A stretch of DNA of 15,143 bases from CAYRGQ01 sp964444885 (GCA_964444885.1 CAYUIZ010000079.1:1-15143), one strand, 5' to 3'. Shown: positions 1 to 8,502, counted from the first letter of the stretch. A program made the numbers and translations. The notes: a model not told the origin generated them from the sequence alone.

Positions 1-1497
1 GCTAACGGCGACGTACTTATCAACGCCCAATACCGGGAACTCGTCCTGGTACGGGATCGGTACATCCGGGCCAAACGCGATAGCCTGGTGGGGTTTTACG
101 GGCTTGACGGCTCGGTTGCCATCCCCGTTGAATACGGTTTCCTCGGTTTCTTGCCTGACGAACGGTACATCGCCGCCCAAAAAGACGGCAAATGGGGTTT
201 TGTGGATACCGCCGGGCAAACGGTGCTGCCTTTTGATTACGAGGAATGCCGCATGGGCTTCCGCGAGGGAAAAACATGGGTAAAAAAGGATGGCAAGCTC
301 ATCCTAATGGACAGCAATTTCAACATAATCGCCGAAACGGACTACGATTACGCTTATGAATTCAACAACGGCTATGCTATCGTGGGCTACGAAGGCGAAG
401 CATCCTATGACATGTCCCGCTCGGGCTATGTTGACCAGACCGGTCGGGAAACCATTGCACCCCAATTCCATAGCGCATGGTCGTTTAGCCCATACGGGCT
501 GACCATCGCCAGTATGCGGGATCAAGGCATCTCCAGGCGATTCTTGATTGATACGGCTGGAACAATCCTTCCGGCGGACCGCACACTTTACGACTTGGCT
601 TATTTTGGCGACCGGCTGATTTACAACCGGAGCGGATCCACATTCACGTTCATCGATCCGGAGACAGGTGGGGAAATGGCGGACTTCCCCTATTCAGCGC
701 TCTATCCGATTCGGCATGGCGACCGCAACGACCTGGCGACGGTACACCAGAACGGTAAAAAAGCCGTCATCGATACCCTGCTGACGGAGCTTATCCCGCC
801 GGTTCTGGATGATGCAGGCACAGCCATCAATGGCCGGATGGCCATCAAGCGATCCGGGCTGTGGGGTTTTGCGGACGAACGGTTCCGGCCTCGGGTCCCG
901 TATGCGTACGATCGGGTGGGCTCGTTTCGGTATGGCCTGGCCGAGGTGGAAAAAGACAAGGCCAAAGGGGCTATTAACCGTTTGGGCCGGGTGGTAGTTC
1001 CCCTGCAATACACCAACATCTCCCTGGATTATGTCAGCCACCGGGTATATGCCGAAAAACCTGATGGCTATGATATATATGATATGGAGGGGCGCCTGTT
1101 ACTGGAAACCGACTACGCGTACCTCGGTGGGTATTGGGGCACCCGGCACACGACCTTCCGCCAGGGCGACAAGCTGGGCGCGATGGATTACGACCTCCAT
1201 ATCCTTTGCGAACCGCAATACGACCGCATCGGCCCGTTTTATGACGGCAGGGCTTGGGTCGTCAAAGCGGGTAAAATCGGGGTCGTCAACCAGCAGTTTG
1301 ACGTGGTGGTTCCCATCGAGTATGAGGATATGGAAAACTATGCACTCGGGTTTACCAAGGTCCGGAAAGACGGGCGGGATTATTACATTAACCCGCATGG
1401 CGAAGAAGTCCTGCCAAGTGAGGCCGCCATCAACAACCGGGAAGAGGAATTACAACACCGAAAGGATAGGGCGCGTATTATTAATTTTAGTAGTTAG
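1..1497 (+). CDS. WG-repeat protein, 5' partial
   Basis: This is a tandem beta-repeat protein of the WG-repeat (WG_beta_rep) type. Units of about 30-50 residues recur with cores such as GKWGFVDTAGQTVLP, SGLWGFADE and DKLGAMDYD, each followed by a segment like VPIEYEDM or ILCEPQYDRIG. Frame 1 is open from the first base of the window, and its translation (ANGDVLINAQYRELVLV) already fits the repeat pattern. The gene therefore starts upstream of the window, and the internal GTG at 88 is not a convincing start. About 498 residues are visible and the stop is TAG at 1495-1497. The C-terminus is charged (REEELQHRKDRA). No catalytic motif is visible. WG proteins are common in Bacteroidota, are often exported, and have poorly known roles. 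Whether this one has a signal peptide cannot be seen here. It converges on hpt with only 18 bases between the stop codons. Confidence 0.9.
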   Translation, partial: ANGDVLINAQYRELVLVRDRYIRAKRDSLVGFYGLDGSVAIPVEYGFLGFLPDERYIAAQKDGKWGFVDTAGQTVLPFDYEECRMGFREGKTWVKKDGKLILMDSNFNIIAETDYDYAYEFNNGYAIVGYEGEASYDMSRSGYVDQTGRETIAPQFHSAWSFSPYGLTIASMRDQGISRRFLIDTAGTILPADRTLYDLAYFGDRLIYNRSGSTFTFIDPETGGEMADFPYSALYPIRHGDRNDLATVHQNGKKAVIDTLLTELIPPVLDDAGTAINGRMAIKRSGLWGFADERFRPRVPYAYDRVGSFRYGLAEVEKDKAKGAINRLGRVVVPLQYTNISLDYVSHRVYAEKPDGYDIYDMEGRLLLETDYAYLGGYWGTRHTTFRQGDKLGAMDYDLHILCEPQYDRIGPFYDGRAWVVKAGKIGVVNQQFDVVVPIEYEDMENYALGFTKVRKDGRDYYINPHGEEVLPSEAAINNREEELQHRKDRARIINFSS

Positions 1498-1515
1498 CAA
1501 TAACGCGAATGTATC

Positions 1516-2055
1516 TCAATCCGTCACTTCCTTATATATATCCCGCAAATTTCGGCCAAGACCATTGTAATCCATGCCGTATCCGACGATGAATTCATTG
1601 GGGATTTCGAAACCGACGTAGGCGATGTTATCAAAGCGATGCTGCAGGGCTGCCGGTTTCATGAGAAGCGTACAGACGGCGACGGACGCCGGGCTGTGAC
1701 GGTTGACGGCGTCAATGGTGTGCTTGAGGGAATGACCCGAATCGACGATGTCTTCGACAATCACGACGTCGCGTCCGCGCAGGTCTACATCCAGTCCGAA
1801 AAGCTCATGAATGCGTTCGTTGCGCTCGGTACCTTGGTACGAGGCCAGCTTGACAAAGGATATCTGGCAGGCAATGGTCACCTCTTTCATCAAGTCGCCC
1901 ATAAACATGAAACAACCGTTCAGTACGCCCACAAACACGGGGTTTTGATGCTCGTACGCTACATTTAGCTGGATGCCAATCAGCCGAGCACGCTTTTTAA
2001 TCTGGTCGTAGTCGATGACCTGCTCGAATTGCTTTTGGTCTATTTTGATTTTCAT
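1516..2055 (-). CDS. hpt: hypoxanthine phosphoribosyltransferase
   Basis: Purine salvage enzyme that converts hypoxanthine (and usually guanine) plus PRPP to IMP/GMP in the cytoplasm. The 179-residue product has the family landmarks: the pyrophosphate-loop segment VGVLNGCFMF (42-51), the PRPP-binding motif IVEDIVDSGHSL (99-110), the purine-contacting Lys in LLMKPAALQ (K133), and the C-terminal IPNEFIVGYGMDYNGLGRNL with the base-stacking and Mg-binding positions. The length is normal for bacterial HPRT. I chose the ATG at 2055 (MKIKIDQKQFEQ). An in-frame ATG 14 codons upstream (2097) lies inside the preceding glycosyltransferase gene and gives an unlikely basic extension. The start is 10 bases after the stop of that upstream gene, so the two are probably co-transcribed leftward. 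Family assignment is firm; preference for hypoxanthine over guanine is not readable from sequence. Confidence 0.95.
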   Translation of the reverse strand: MKIKIDQKQFEQVIDYDQIKKRARLIGIQLNVAYEHQNPVFVGVLNGCFMFMGDLMKEVTIACQISFVKLASYQGTERNERIHELFGLDVDLRGRDVVIVEDIVDSGHSLKHTIDAVNRHSPASVAVCTLLMKPAALQHRFDNIAYVGFEIPNEFIVGYGMDYNGLGRNLRDIYKEVTD

Positions 2056-2065
2056 CTGCTGCCGC

Positions 2066-4147
2066 TTAGTTCTCCGAACCCAGTTGGCCGAAAACACGCT
2101 GCAATAGCGTTCTAGAGTCTTCGATCGTCTCCGGCAAGGGCATCATTTCGGGCGGCCTGATGGTGGCGGTGTCGATGCCTTCCGGCTTGGGCGGGCGGAG
2201 GGGTTCCCGCAAACTTACAGCATAAAATCCATAAAGTTGGCCACTTTCGTCGTCAATCAGCCCGCGCCTCGCCATGATATTACCGATGTAGCCAAAGTAG
2301 CCGCTCAGGTGGCCCTTGAGCCGGCCGTCATGCATAAAGCCGTACAGACCGGTTTTGGGTCGCGGCACGATGCTAGCCAAGTAAATACTCTCGCCCACGG
2401 TGAGCTGGCCCGGGTGCTTGCCGAAATAGTATCGCGCGGCCTCACTGATGCCGTAGACATTGCGCCCCCATTCGATGACATTGAGGTAGACTTCAAACAT
2501 ACGGTCTTTGCTAACCACGCGCGTGCTTTCCAATAGCCACACGATAATGATTTCCTCGATTTTTCGCACGATGGTTTTATTGCGGTTGAGGTACACGTTT
2601 TTGACGAGTTGCATGGAAATCGTACTGCCTCCGCGCTTGAAAGCCTTTTCTTTATAATTGATAGCAATGGACGACCGGAAAGCGTCTTCGACAAAACCAT
2701 TATGGGAAAAAAAAGAGGGGTCTTCGGTCGTTAGGACCGCATTGCGCAAATGGGGCGATATCTCGTGCAGGCGAATGAAGTCTGGATTTTGGGGCCCGAC
2801 GATAATGTCGCGTACGGGTTCGTCGTTTTCATAAGGCGTGTAGGTAAAGACCCCGTTGATTTTGGGAAAGTCCGCTTCGCCCCAAGCATCGACGGCAAAT
2901 CCCTCTTGATGCATCTGCGCACTGAACTGCGCACTGTCGGGGTTAGCCGAATCGAGGAAGGCTTCCATCTCGTATCGGATGCGGCCGGACACCTCGATTT
3001 CTTCGAGCGACTCAAAAAGCCCTTTGGGGAAGGCGTCGAACAAATCCTGCGCATCCATTTCCGGTGTACTTACCCGGAGCGCATAGGTGGCCTCGGGCGA
3101 CTTGGTGTAGCGAAAGTACGGGTGCACGGTCAAATCCTTGACGCGGACCGCCGAGTGCTCGGCGAGCTCCATATAATTTTCACCGACGATAATGGAGGCA
3201 TCGATAAAGGCTTCCGGCAGGATTACGGTTTGCTGGGATATGCGCCAGTGGTTGACTTTGAGGTTATGGACGGCCCATTCACCGTCAACATGCAGCTCCT
3301 TGTTTCTGAACACCACGTCATTGAGGCGGGCTTCGATCGTGTCGAACGCCATTTCGAGGCCGTACTTGCTTTGCAGCAGGGGTACGTCCACGGGGTCGCC
3401 ATTGGCGTGCACCTTAAACGCAAGCTGTCTGCGGTCTGGATACAATTTTCCGGAGACTTGCCAAGCGTCGCGGTCGTTGAGCGACACCGCCGACTCAAGA
3501 TTTCCGTTGCGCATGTCTGCGGTAGGCACCAGCAGGTGTTGCTGTGTCGAGTCGTCCGCGTACGTCAAGGACAGGTTACGGATTTCCATATCGCGGGGGA
3601 TGAACCTAAGCACCCTGTTTAGCAGCTCATTAGCCGATGCCGACATATCCGCGGACTGGTTTGGTTCAGGCGCCGTTTGCGTGCTGTCCACCTCCTGCTG
3701 CCTGTACACGAAATCGTAGTTGCTGATGCTGTCTTGTTTGATCAGTGTGACCGCAATGTCATTGGCCTGCACCGCACCCAGTTTAACCGTGCCGGTGAGC
3801 AGGGGCAGGATACGCACGCTGACGCTGGCCTGCGCTACGCCGAGCAAGGCTTCGCGGTCCTTGGGGACAAGTGCCACCTCCTCCACATTGACGCGGTTAA
3901 GCCCCGAAAAATAGGCCTTGCCTATCGTTAGGTCCAAATCGTAGTCGCGGTCCAACTTGGCTTGCGCGCGCGAAATCGCGGAAGCCAGCAAAGCCTCGCG
4001 CTTGCTCATGAACACCAGCAAGCCGACGACAAGCAGCACGCACAACAGGCCCGCGACGGATGCCGCGATGACGTATTGCCTCCGTGAAAAACGGCTGAAA
4101 AATTGTGCCGGCCAAGGCCGGGCTGAGCGGCGTACAGGGTTGTCCAT
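2066..4147 (-). CDS. membrane-anchored peptidoglycan glycosyltransferase (GT51) with AsmA-like N-terminal region
   Basis: The 693-residue protein polymerises lipid II into glycan strands outside the inner membrane, judged from its GT51 domain (about 445-630). Seen there: TTEDPSFFSHNG with catalytic Glu475, GGSTISMQLVKN (506-517), RKIEE (528-532), and KDRMFEVYLNVIEWGRNVYG (547-566). No transpeptidase SxxK/KTG domain follows, so it is monofunctional like MtgA, but MtgA is only about 240 residues. The extra part is a basic N-terminus, one membrane segment (about 25-46), and some 400 residues of beta-rich sequence. That stretch opens with LDLTIGKAYFSGLNRVNVEEV, which resembles AsmA/TamB-type envelope proteins (inference). 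The tail is proline-rich (650-672). I chose the ATG at 4147 (MDNPVRRSARPW) because it directly precedes the membrane anchor. The frame stays open to 4654, but that extension lies antisense to mrp and looks non-coding. It heads a probable operon with hpt. Confidence 0.9.
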   Translation of the reverse strand: MDNPVRRSARPWPAQFFSRFSRRQYVIAASVAGLLCVLLVVGLLVFMSKREALLASAISRAQAKLDRDYDLDLTIGKAYFSGLNRVNVEEVALVPKDREALLGVAQASVSVRILPLLTGTVKLGAVQANDIAVTLIKQDSISNYDFVYRQQEVDSTQTAPEPNQSADMSASANELLNRVLRFIPRDMEIRNLSLTYADDSTQQHLLVPTADMRNGNLESAVSLNDRDAWQVSGKLYPDRRQLAFKVHANGDPVDVPLLQSKYGLEMAFDTIEARLNDVVFRNKELHVDGEWAVHNLKVNHWRISQQTVILPEAFIDASIIVGENYMELAEHSAVRVKDLTVHPYFRYTKSPEATYALRVSTPEMDAQDLFDAFPKGLFESLEEIEVSGRIRYEMEAFLDSANPDSAQFSAQMHQEGFAVDAWGEADFPKINGVFTYTPYENDEPVRDIIVGPQNPDFIRLHEISPHLRNAVLTTEDPSFFSHNGFVEDAFRSSIAINYKEKAFKRGGSTISMQLVKNVYLNRNKTIVRKIEEIIIVWLLESTRVVSKDRMFEVYLNVIEWGRNVYGISEAARYYFGKHPGQLTVGESIYLASIVPRPKTGLYGFMHDGRLKGHLSGYFGYIGNIMARRGLIDDESGQLYGFYAVSLREPLRPPKPEGIDTATIRPPEMMPLPETIEDSRTLLQRVFGQLGSEN

Positions 4148-4207
4148 CTTGTTTTTGCCTCGCTGAAATGGTGCGCTAAATATCACTAAAAACAAACAAA
4201 TGACAAG

Positions 4208-4233
4208 TTTGTGTTTCTGATTCACTAAGTTTG
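4208..4233 (+). promoter_or_regulatory. candidate promoter of mrp
   Basis: TAAGTTTG at 4226-4233 matches the Bacteroidota -7 consensus TAnnTTTG exactly, with TTTG at 4208-4211 as a possible -33 element. The 14-base spacer is shorter than usual. Transcription would begin near 4238-4240. That argues against the in-frame GTG at 4233 and for the ATG at 4257 as the mrp start. Confidence 0.4.
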
Positions 4234-4256
4234 TGGGTGAGACAAGTAGGAGAGAC

Positions 4257-5324
4257 ATGATTACCAAAGAACAAGTGTTACATGCACTGGGGCATGTGGA
4301 AGATCCGGATCTGAAAAAGGACCTGGTGACGCTAAACATGATCCGCAATATTGATATAACCCCGTCGCGCTTAGCATTCGACGTCGTATTGACAACGCCG
4401 GCATGCCCGCTGAAAGACCATATCGAACGCGCCTGCCGCAACGCGATTGCGCTATTCGTCGACAAAAACATCACCGTGGACATCAACATGACCTCGCAGG
4501 TGCGATCGCCCCAGCGCAACCAGCTTCCCAACATCAAAAACATCGTGCTGGTTGCCTCCGGCAAAGGCGGCGTGGGCAAATCGACCGTGGCGGCCAACCT
4601 GGCGCTGGCACTGCAAGCAAAAGGCGCCAAAACGGGGTTGCTTGACGCGGACATTTACGGTCCCTCACAGCCCATTATGTTTGGCGTCGACGGTGCCCGG
4701 CCACAGGCCAGCAAGACGGCCGATGGAAAGACGCTCATCGAGCCGATCGAAAAATTCGGCGTGAAACTGCTTTCCATCGGGTTCTTCACGGATCCCAACC
4801 AGCCTGTACCCTGGCGCGGGCCCATGGTCAGCACGGCGGTCAAGCAACTGTTTAACGATGCCGACTGGGGCGAGCTGGATTACCTCATCGTCGATCTGCC
4901 TCCGGGCACAGGCGATGTACACATCACCATTGCCCAAGGGTTTCCCATCGCCGGCGCCGTAGTCGTGACCACACCGCAACAAGTGGCGCTGGCAGACACC
5001 AACAAGGGAATCGGGATGTTTTTGATGGACTCCATCAACATTCCGTTGCTCGGCGTGGTCGAGAACATGGCTTATTTCACACCGGCCGAATTGCCGGACA
5101 ACAAATATTACCTGTTTGGCAAAGACGGCGGCAAAGCCTTGGCCGAACGATACAACATCCCGTTTCTGGGCGAAATACCCCTTGTAAAAAGCATTAGCGA
5201 CGGCGGTGACAGCGGTTTCCCGGTGGTCACCGACGAGGAAAACCCCATTGCCGCTGCTTTCTTGGAGATCGCTGGCAAAGTCGCACAGCAACTGTCCATC
5301 GTACAAGCCAGGGCCACTGCTTAA
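4257..5324 (+). CDS. mrp: Mrp/NBP35-family iron-sulfur cluster carrier ATPase
   Basis: A cytoplasmic P-loop ATPase that holds and delivers Fe-S clusters to apoproteins (family role). The 355 residues show an N-terminal MIP18/DUF59 domain (about 1-80, with TTPACPLKD at 47-54) and then the ATPase core. The core has the deviant Walker A SGKGGVGKST (101-110), DADIYGPSQP (130-139), and a Walker B-like LIVDLPPGTGD (210-220). Where many homologues carry a CPxC pair in the VENM-x-YF region, this one reads VENMAYFTPAELPDNKYY with no cysteine. I recall the same cysteine-free segment in other Bacteroidota versions. The ATG at 4257 is preceded by AGGAG (4248-4252), one of the few good Shine-Dalgarno sites in the window. 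The GTG at 4233 would add eight residues but lies inside the likely -7 element. The gene is divergent from the GT51 gene, with 109 bases between the starts. Confidence 0.95.
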   Translation: MITKEQVLHALGHVEDPDLKKDLVTLNMIRNIDITPSRLAFDVVLTTPACPLKDHIERACRNAIALFVDKNITVDINMTSQVRSPQRNQLPNIKNIVLVASGKGGVGKSTVAANLALALQAKGAKTGLLDADIYGPSQPIMFGVDGARPQASKTADGKTLIEPIEKFGVKLLSIGFFTDPNQPVPWRGPMVSTAVKQLFNDADWGELDYLIVDLPPGTGDVHITIAQGFPIAGAVVVTTPQQVALADTNKGIGMFLMDSINIPLLGVVENMAYFTPAELPDNKYYLFGKDGGKALAERYNIPFLGEIPLVKSISDGGDSGFPVVTDEENPIAAAFLEIAGKVAQQLSIVQARATA

Positions 5325-5347
5325 AAAAACGGAGCGAAACGCATCCC

Positions 5348-5395
5348 GATTGCTAGCCCCGGCCTTTGCCCCGCGGTGCCCACGCAATCTTTTTT
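5348..5395 (+). terminator. candidate intrinsic terminator after mrp
   Basis: GATTGC (5348-5353) is the reverse complement of GCAATC (5384-5389), which is followed at once by six T residues (5390-5395). The 30 bases between the arms are GC-rich and could fold further. The long loop makes this a moderate candidate. It would separate mrp from the downstream tatC transcription unit. Confidence 0.4.
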
Positions 5396-5429
5396 AGGCA
5401 GCAAGGGCTCGGTATTCCAAAAGGATTGA

Positions 5430-5437
5430 TATTTTTG
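5430..5437 (+). promoter_or_regulatory. candidate -7 promoter element of tatC
   Basis: TATTTTTG matches TAnnTTTG exactly and lies 15 bases before the chosen tatC start, implying a leader of roughly ten bases. I see no clear TTG at -33, and the region is T-rich, so chance occurrence is possible. Confidence 0.3.
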
Positions 5438-5452
5438 TTTTTTTTAACCCCC

Positions 5453-6325
5453 ATGAGCAAAATTTCCGGTAAGAAGCTAATCGAGGCAATAAAGGATAAG
5501 GGCAAGAGCCTGGAGGCAGAGATGTCTTTCTTCGACCACTTGGAGGTCTTGCGCTGGCACCTTATCCGTTCGGCGATAGCGGTGGTCGTGTTTATGATTG
5601 TCGCGTTTTCGTTCTACGATTTCATATTCGACGAGATCATCATGGGTCCGAAGACCACCGATTTTTGGACCTATCGGATGATGTGCAAAATTGCCGATGC
5701 CTTTAATATGCCGGGCTTTTGCGTATCCGAATTGCCCATTACAATCATCAACACCCAGATGGCCGGCCAATTTATCACGCAGATCAACTCGTCCTTGCTG
5801 ATTGCCGTCATGGCGGGTTTCCCGTACCTGTTGTATGAAGTATGGCTGTTTGTCAAGCCTGCACTCACGGATATCGAGCGCAGATCGGCAAGTGGTTTTG
5901 TGCTGTATGCGACCCTACTGTTTGCCATCGGCGTACTGTTCGGCTACTATATGGTAACGCCGTTAGCGGTGAACTTCCTGGCCAATTATTCCATCAGCCC
6001 AGACATTACCAACACCATTACCATCGGCTCGTACCTATCTTTCGTGGCTACCCTGTCGTTGGGTTGCGGCATTGTGTTCGAGTTGCCCATGGTTATTCTG
6101 ATTTTGTCTAAAGTCGGCATCATGACTCCCCACTTCATGCGGGCCACACGTCGGTATGCTATTATTATCATCCTGATCGTAGCCGCCATGATTACCCCTA
6201 CGCCAGATATCATCACCATGATGACGGTCAGTATGCCGATGTTCCTGCTCTACGAAATCAGCATCTTGATTTCGGCGCGGATATACAAGAAAAAACAGGC
6301 GGAAATGGGTATGTCGGAGGACTAG
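5453..6325 (+). CDS. tatC: twin-arginine translocase subunit TatC
   Basis: Integral inner-membrane receptor of the Tat pathway, which recognises twin-arginine signal peptides and exports folded proteins. The 290-residue product has six predicted membrane segments (about 37-55, 112-135, 150-172, 195-218, 233-249, 255-275). It also has the family signatures: the cytoplasmic N-terminal SFFDHLEVLRWH (25-36), FPYLLYEVWLFVKPAL (123-138) with the conserved Glu129, and FLLYEISILIS (264-274). The extended N-terminus (KKLIEAIKDKGKSLEAEM) is the form I associate with Bacteroidota. I chose the ATG at 5453 over upstream in-frame starts because the 29-residue extension is unlike the family and would lie upstream of the likely promoter. 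No tatA/tatB gene is in the window, so partners must lie elsewhere. rpiB follows after 54 bases and may share the transcript. Confidence 0.96.
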   Translation: MSKISGKKLIEAIKDKGKSLEAEMSFFDHLEVLRWHLIRSAIAVVVFMIVAFSFYDFIFDEIIMGPKTTDFWTYRMMCKIADAFNMPGFCVSELPITIINTQMAGQFITQINSSLLIAVMAGFPYLLYEVWLFVKPALTDIERRSASGFVLYATLLFAIGVLFGYYMVTPLAVNFLANYSISPDITNTITIGSYLSFVATLSLGCGIVFELPMVILILSKVGIMTPHFMRATRRYAIIIILIVAAMITPTPDIITMMTVSMPMFLLYEISILISARIYKKKQAEMGMSED

Positions 6326-6379
6326 TGCCGCCGATGGAGTTCCCTGCACGTTGATATGAACAACTAAACACACAGCGAG

Positions 6380-6808
6380 ATGAAAATAGCGATTGGAGGC
6401 GATCACGCCGGCTTTGAATACAAAGGGCCGCTGATCACATTCTTGGAGGAGGCAGGCCACGAGGTGAAGGATTTCGGGGCGTACTCGGCCGAGTCGGCAG
6501 ACTATCCCGATTTTGCACATCCGGTATCGGAAGCCGTCGAGCGGGGCGAGTTTGAGAAAGGCGTGTTAATTTGCGGCAGCGCAAACGGCGTAGCCATCAC
6601 GGCTAACAAGCATGCGGGCATACGGGCAGCAATCTGCTGGCAGGAAGAATTGGCGGTCTTGGCGAGACAACATAACGACGCGAATATTGTGTGCATTCCT
6701 GCCCGCTTTATCGAGCTTGGCCTGGCCAAGCAAATCGTTGCTAAGTTTCTGGCCACGGGATTCGAAGGCGGCCGCCATACGCGGCGCGTAGGGAAGATAC
6801 CCTGCTAG
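6380..6808 (+). CDS. rpiB: ribose 5-phosphate isomerase B
   Basis: Interconverts ribose 5-phosphate and ribulose 5-phosphate in the non-oxidative pentose phosphate pathway, in the cytoplasm. The 142 residues match the RpiB/LacAB fold and length. Seen: MKIAIGGDHAGFEYK at the N-terminus with His9, VLICGSANGVAITANKHAG with the probable catalytic Cys65, RQHNDANIV with His98, and HTRRVGKI near the C-terminus. The active-site loop reads CGSANG rather than the CGTGIG/CGSGIG of many characterised enzymes. That could affect substrate range (allose 6-phosphate is an alternative for the family), but cysteine and both histidines are kept. The start is ATG at 6380, preceded by aacacacagcga, a 12-base string that also abuts the ybeY start. 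Confidence 0.94.
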   Translation: MKIAIGGDHAGFEYKGPLITFLEEAGHEVKDFGAYSAESADYPDFAHPVSEAVERGEFEKGVLICGSANGVAITANKHAGIRAAICWQEELAVLARQHNDANIVCIPARFIELGLAKQIVAKFLATGFEGGRHTRRVGKIPC

Positions 6809-6838
6809 CCCACCGCCGATACTAACAATTATGTTGTT

Positions 6839-6872
6839 TTTGGACAAAGTTCCAAAATGCCTGCTATTTTCG
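6839..6872 (+). promoter_or_regulatory. weak candidate promoter of the M28 peptidase gene
   Basis: TTTG (6839-6842) and TATTTTCG (6865-6872, one mismatch to TAnnTTTG) are separated by 22 bases, within the range seen for Bacteroidota promoters. They lie about 58 bases before the peptidase start, in a 122-base gap after rpiB. Confidence 0.25.
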
Positions 6873-6930
6873 CATGAAATAACGTTACACGATACCTCAG
6901 GTCAAGTATTAGGCAAAAAACCATTAAAAC

Positions 6931-8502
6931 ATGAAAAAAGCATTCCTTTTATTGTTCCTGCTGCCGGCAATCGGCAGCTGCATCATGGCTCAGGGACCGG
7001 ATCCGGTACAACAGCAGTACGGCGCCGAGCTCACCGCCGAAAGTGCGCACGTCCTGTTATCGGTGATGGCTTCGGCCGAATTTGAGGGCCGCGGCACAGG
7101 CGAACCTGGCGGCGAAAAAGCGGCAGCCTACATCGCTGACAAATTCCAAAGCTGGGGGCTTACAGCGCCGGTTGATGGTTCGTACTATCAGCCCGTCAAG
7201 CTTGCCCGTTCGGGCCTCAAGGTATCTTCGTTCTCGGTCGGCGGACAGGAACTCACTAACGGACGGGATTTTTACATCCAAGGCAGCAACCCTGAAACGA
7301 CAATTCGTGAACGTGATATTGTCTTTGTCGGCTTCGGTATCTCGGAAAGCAAATACGACGACCTGGCCGGCGTCAACATCAAAGACAAGGTCGTGTTGGT
7401 GATCGATGAAGGTGAGCCAAGGGATGCCCAAGGCAATAGCCTGATTACCGGCACCCAGGAGCCGTCTGAGTGGTCTACGGCGCGCAACAAACGCCTGCAG
7501 CACGTGATGTCGAAGCAACCCAAGCTTATTTTAGCAGCGAGTGCGAATGTCAGCTCCATGCTGGAACGTTTCGGCAACCGCTTGACAGGCGGGCGCATCA
7601 TGCTGGAGCAAAATGCCACGGCAGCGCCATCCGGCACGTCAACACCCGTCGCATCCATCACGCTGGACGTAGCTAATGCCATCCTCGGCAAAGCCAACAT
7701 GAGTGTCGATGGATTCAAGGCGGGCGCCAAGCCCCAGTCAAAAACCATCCGCAATGCGGTACGGGCATCGTTCGGTATGACGGTTGAGCCATTTACCGCT
7801 GACAACGTGCTCGGGTTTATCGAAGGTACCGATTTGAAAAACGAAGTCCTCATCATCGGGGGCCACTACGACCACGATGGCAAAGCTGCCGACGGGCGTA
7901 TCTTCTACGGCGCGGACGATAACGGCTCTGGCACGGTGGGCATGATGGAAGTAGCGCGGGTATTTGCTAAGGCTAAAGCCGAAGGACATGGGCCGCGCCG
8001 CAGCCTCTTGTTTATCGGGTTTGCTGCCGAGGAGAAAGGCCTGTTGGGTTCCGCGTACTACGCTGAAAACCCGATTTTCACCCTGGAAAGTACCGTCGCC
8101 AACCTCAATTTGGACATGATCGGCCGCATTGATGACAAACACCTGCGCGGCAACCACAACTACGTGCATCTCATCGGCGCGGACAAGCTGAGCTCCGAGC
8201 TGGATTCCATCGCGCGCGACGCAAATGCCAACTATACCCACATGGAACTCGACACCATGTATAATGACCCGAACGATCCCATGCGGATATACTACCGCTC
8301 AGACCAATATAACTTCGCGAAGCATAATATTCCGGTCATCTTCTTTTTCAGTGGCCTGCACCCGCATTACCACACTCCGGAAGATACGATCGACAAGATT
8401 GACTTCGAAATGATGGCCAAGCGGACACGCCTTGTCTTCCACACGGCGTGGGAGATTGCCAACCGCGATAAGCGTTTAGTGGTCGATTCTAACAAGCCTT
8501 AG
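6931..8502 (+). CDS. exported M28-family zinc metallopeptidase
   Basis: A secreted or lipid-anchored aminopeptidase-like enzyme with two catalytic zinc ions. The N-terminus MKKAFLLLFLLPAIGSC is a signal peptide. It could be cleaved after CIMA, or processed as a lipoprotein at Cys17 (IGSC is a borderline lipobox). Residues about 85-285 contain an insert that looks like a protease-associated (PA) domain. The M28 core then supplies all five expected zinc ligands: His312 in GGHYDHDG, Asp329 in GADDNGSG, Glu367/Glu368 in AAEEKGLLGS (general base plus ligand), Asp395 in NLDMIGR, and His481 in PHYHTPEDT. The length (523) is normal for PA-containing M28 peptidases of Bacteroidota. The substrate cannot be read from sequence; broad peptide scavenging in the periplasm or at the surface is likely. 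Start ATG 6931 directly precedes the signal peptide. Confidence 0.93.
   Translation: MKKAFLLLFLLPAIGSCIMAQGPDPVQQQYGAELTAESAHVLLSVMASAEFEGRGTGEPGGEKAAAYIADKFQSWGLTAPVDGSYYQPVKLARSGLKVSSFSVGGQELTNGRDFYIQGSNPETTIRERDIVFVGFGISESKYDDLAGVNIKDKVVLVIDEGEPRDAQGNSLITGTQEPSEWSTARNKRLQHVMSKQPKLILAASANVSSMLERFGNRLTGGRIMLEQNATAAPSGTSTPVASITLDVANAILGKANMSVDGFKAGAKPQSKTIRNAVRASFGMTVEPFTADNVLGFIEGTDLKNEVLIIGGHYDHDGKAADGRIFYGADDNGSGTVGMMEVARVFAKAKAEGHGPRRSLLFIGFAAEEKGLLGSAYYAENPIFTLESTVANLNLDMIGRIDDKHLRGNHNYVHLIGADKLSSELDSIARDANANYTHMELDTMYNDPNDPMRIYYRSDQYNFAKHNIPVIFFFSGLHPHYHTPEDTIDKIDFEMMAKRTRLVFHTAWEIANRDKRLVVDSNKP

Noticed and set aside
2750..3622. 290-codon plus-strand frame opposite the GT51 gene
   Set aside because: Shadow of the real gene on the other strand; no recognisable motif, and the minus-strand frame has GT51 motifs and a membrane anchor.
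4148..4654. 169-codon N-terminal extension of the GT51 reading frame
   Set aside because: It lies antisense to the start of mrp and across the divergent promoter, reads as low-complexity Ser/Leu sequence, and the membrane anchor expected at the N-terminus starts just after the ATG at 4147.
4665..5387. 240-codon minus-strand frame opposite mrp
   Set aside because: mrp is certain on the plus strand; the opposite frame only mirrors its codon structure.
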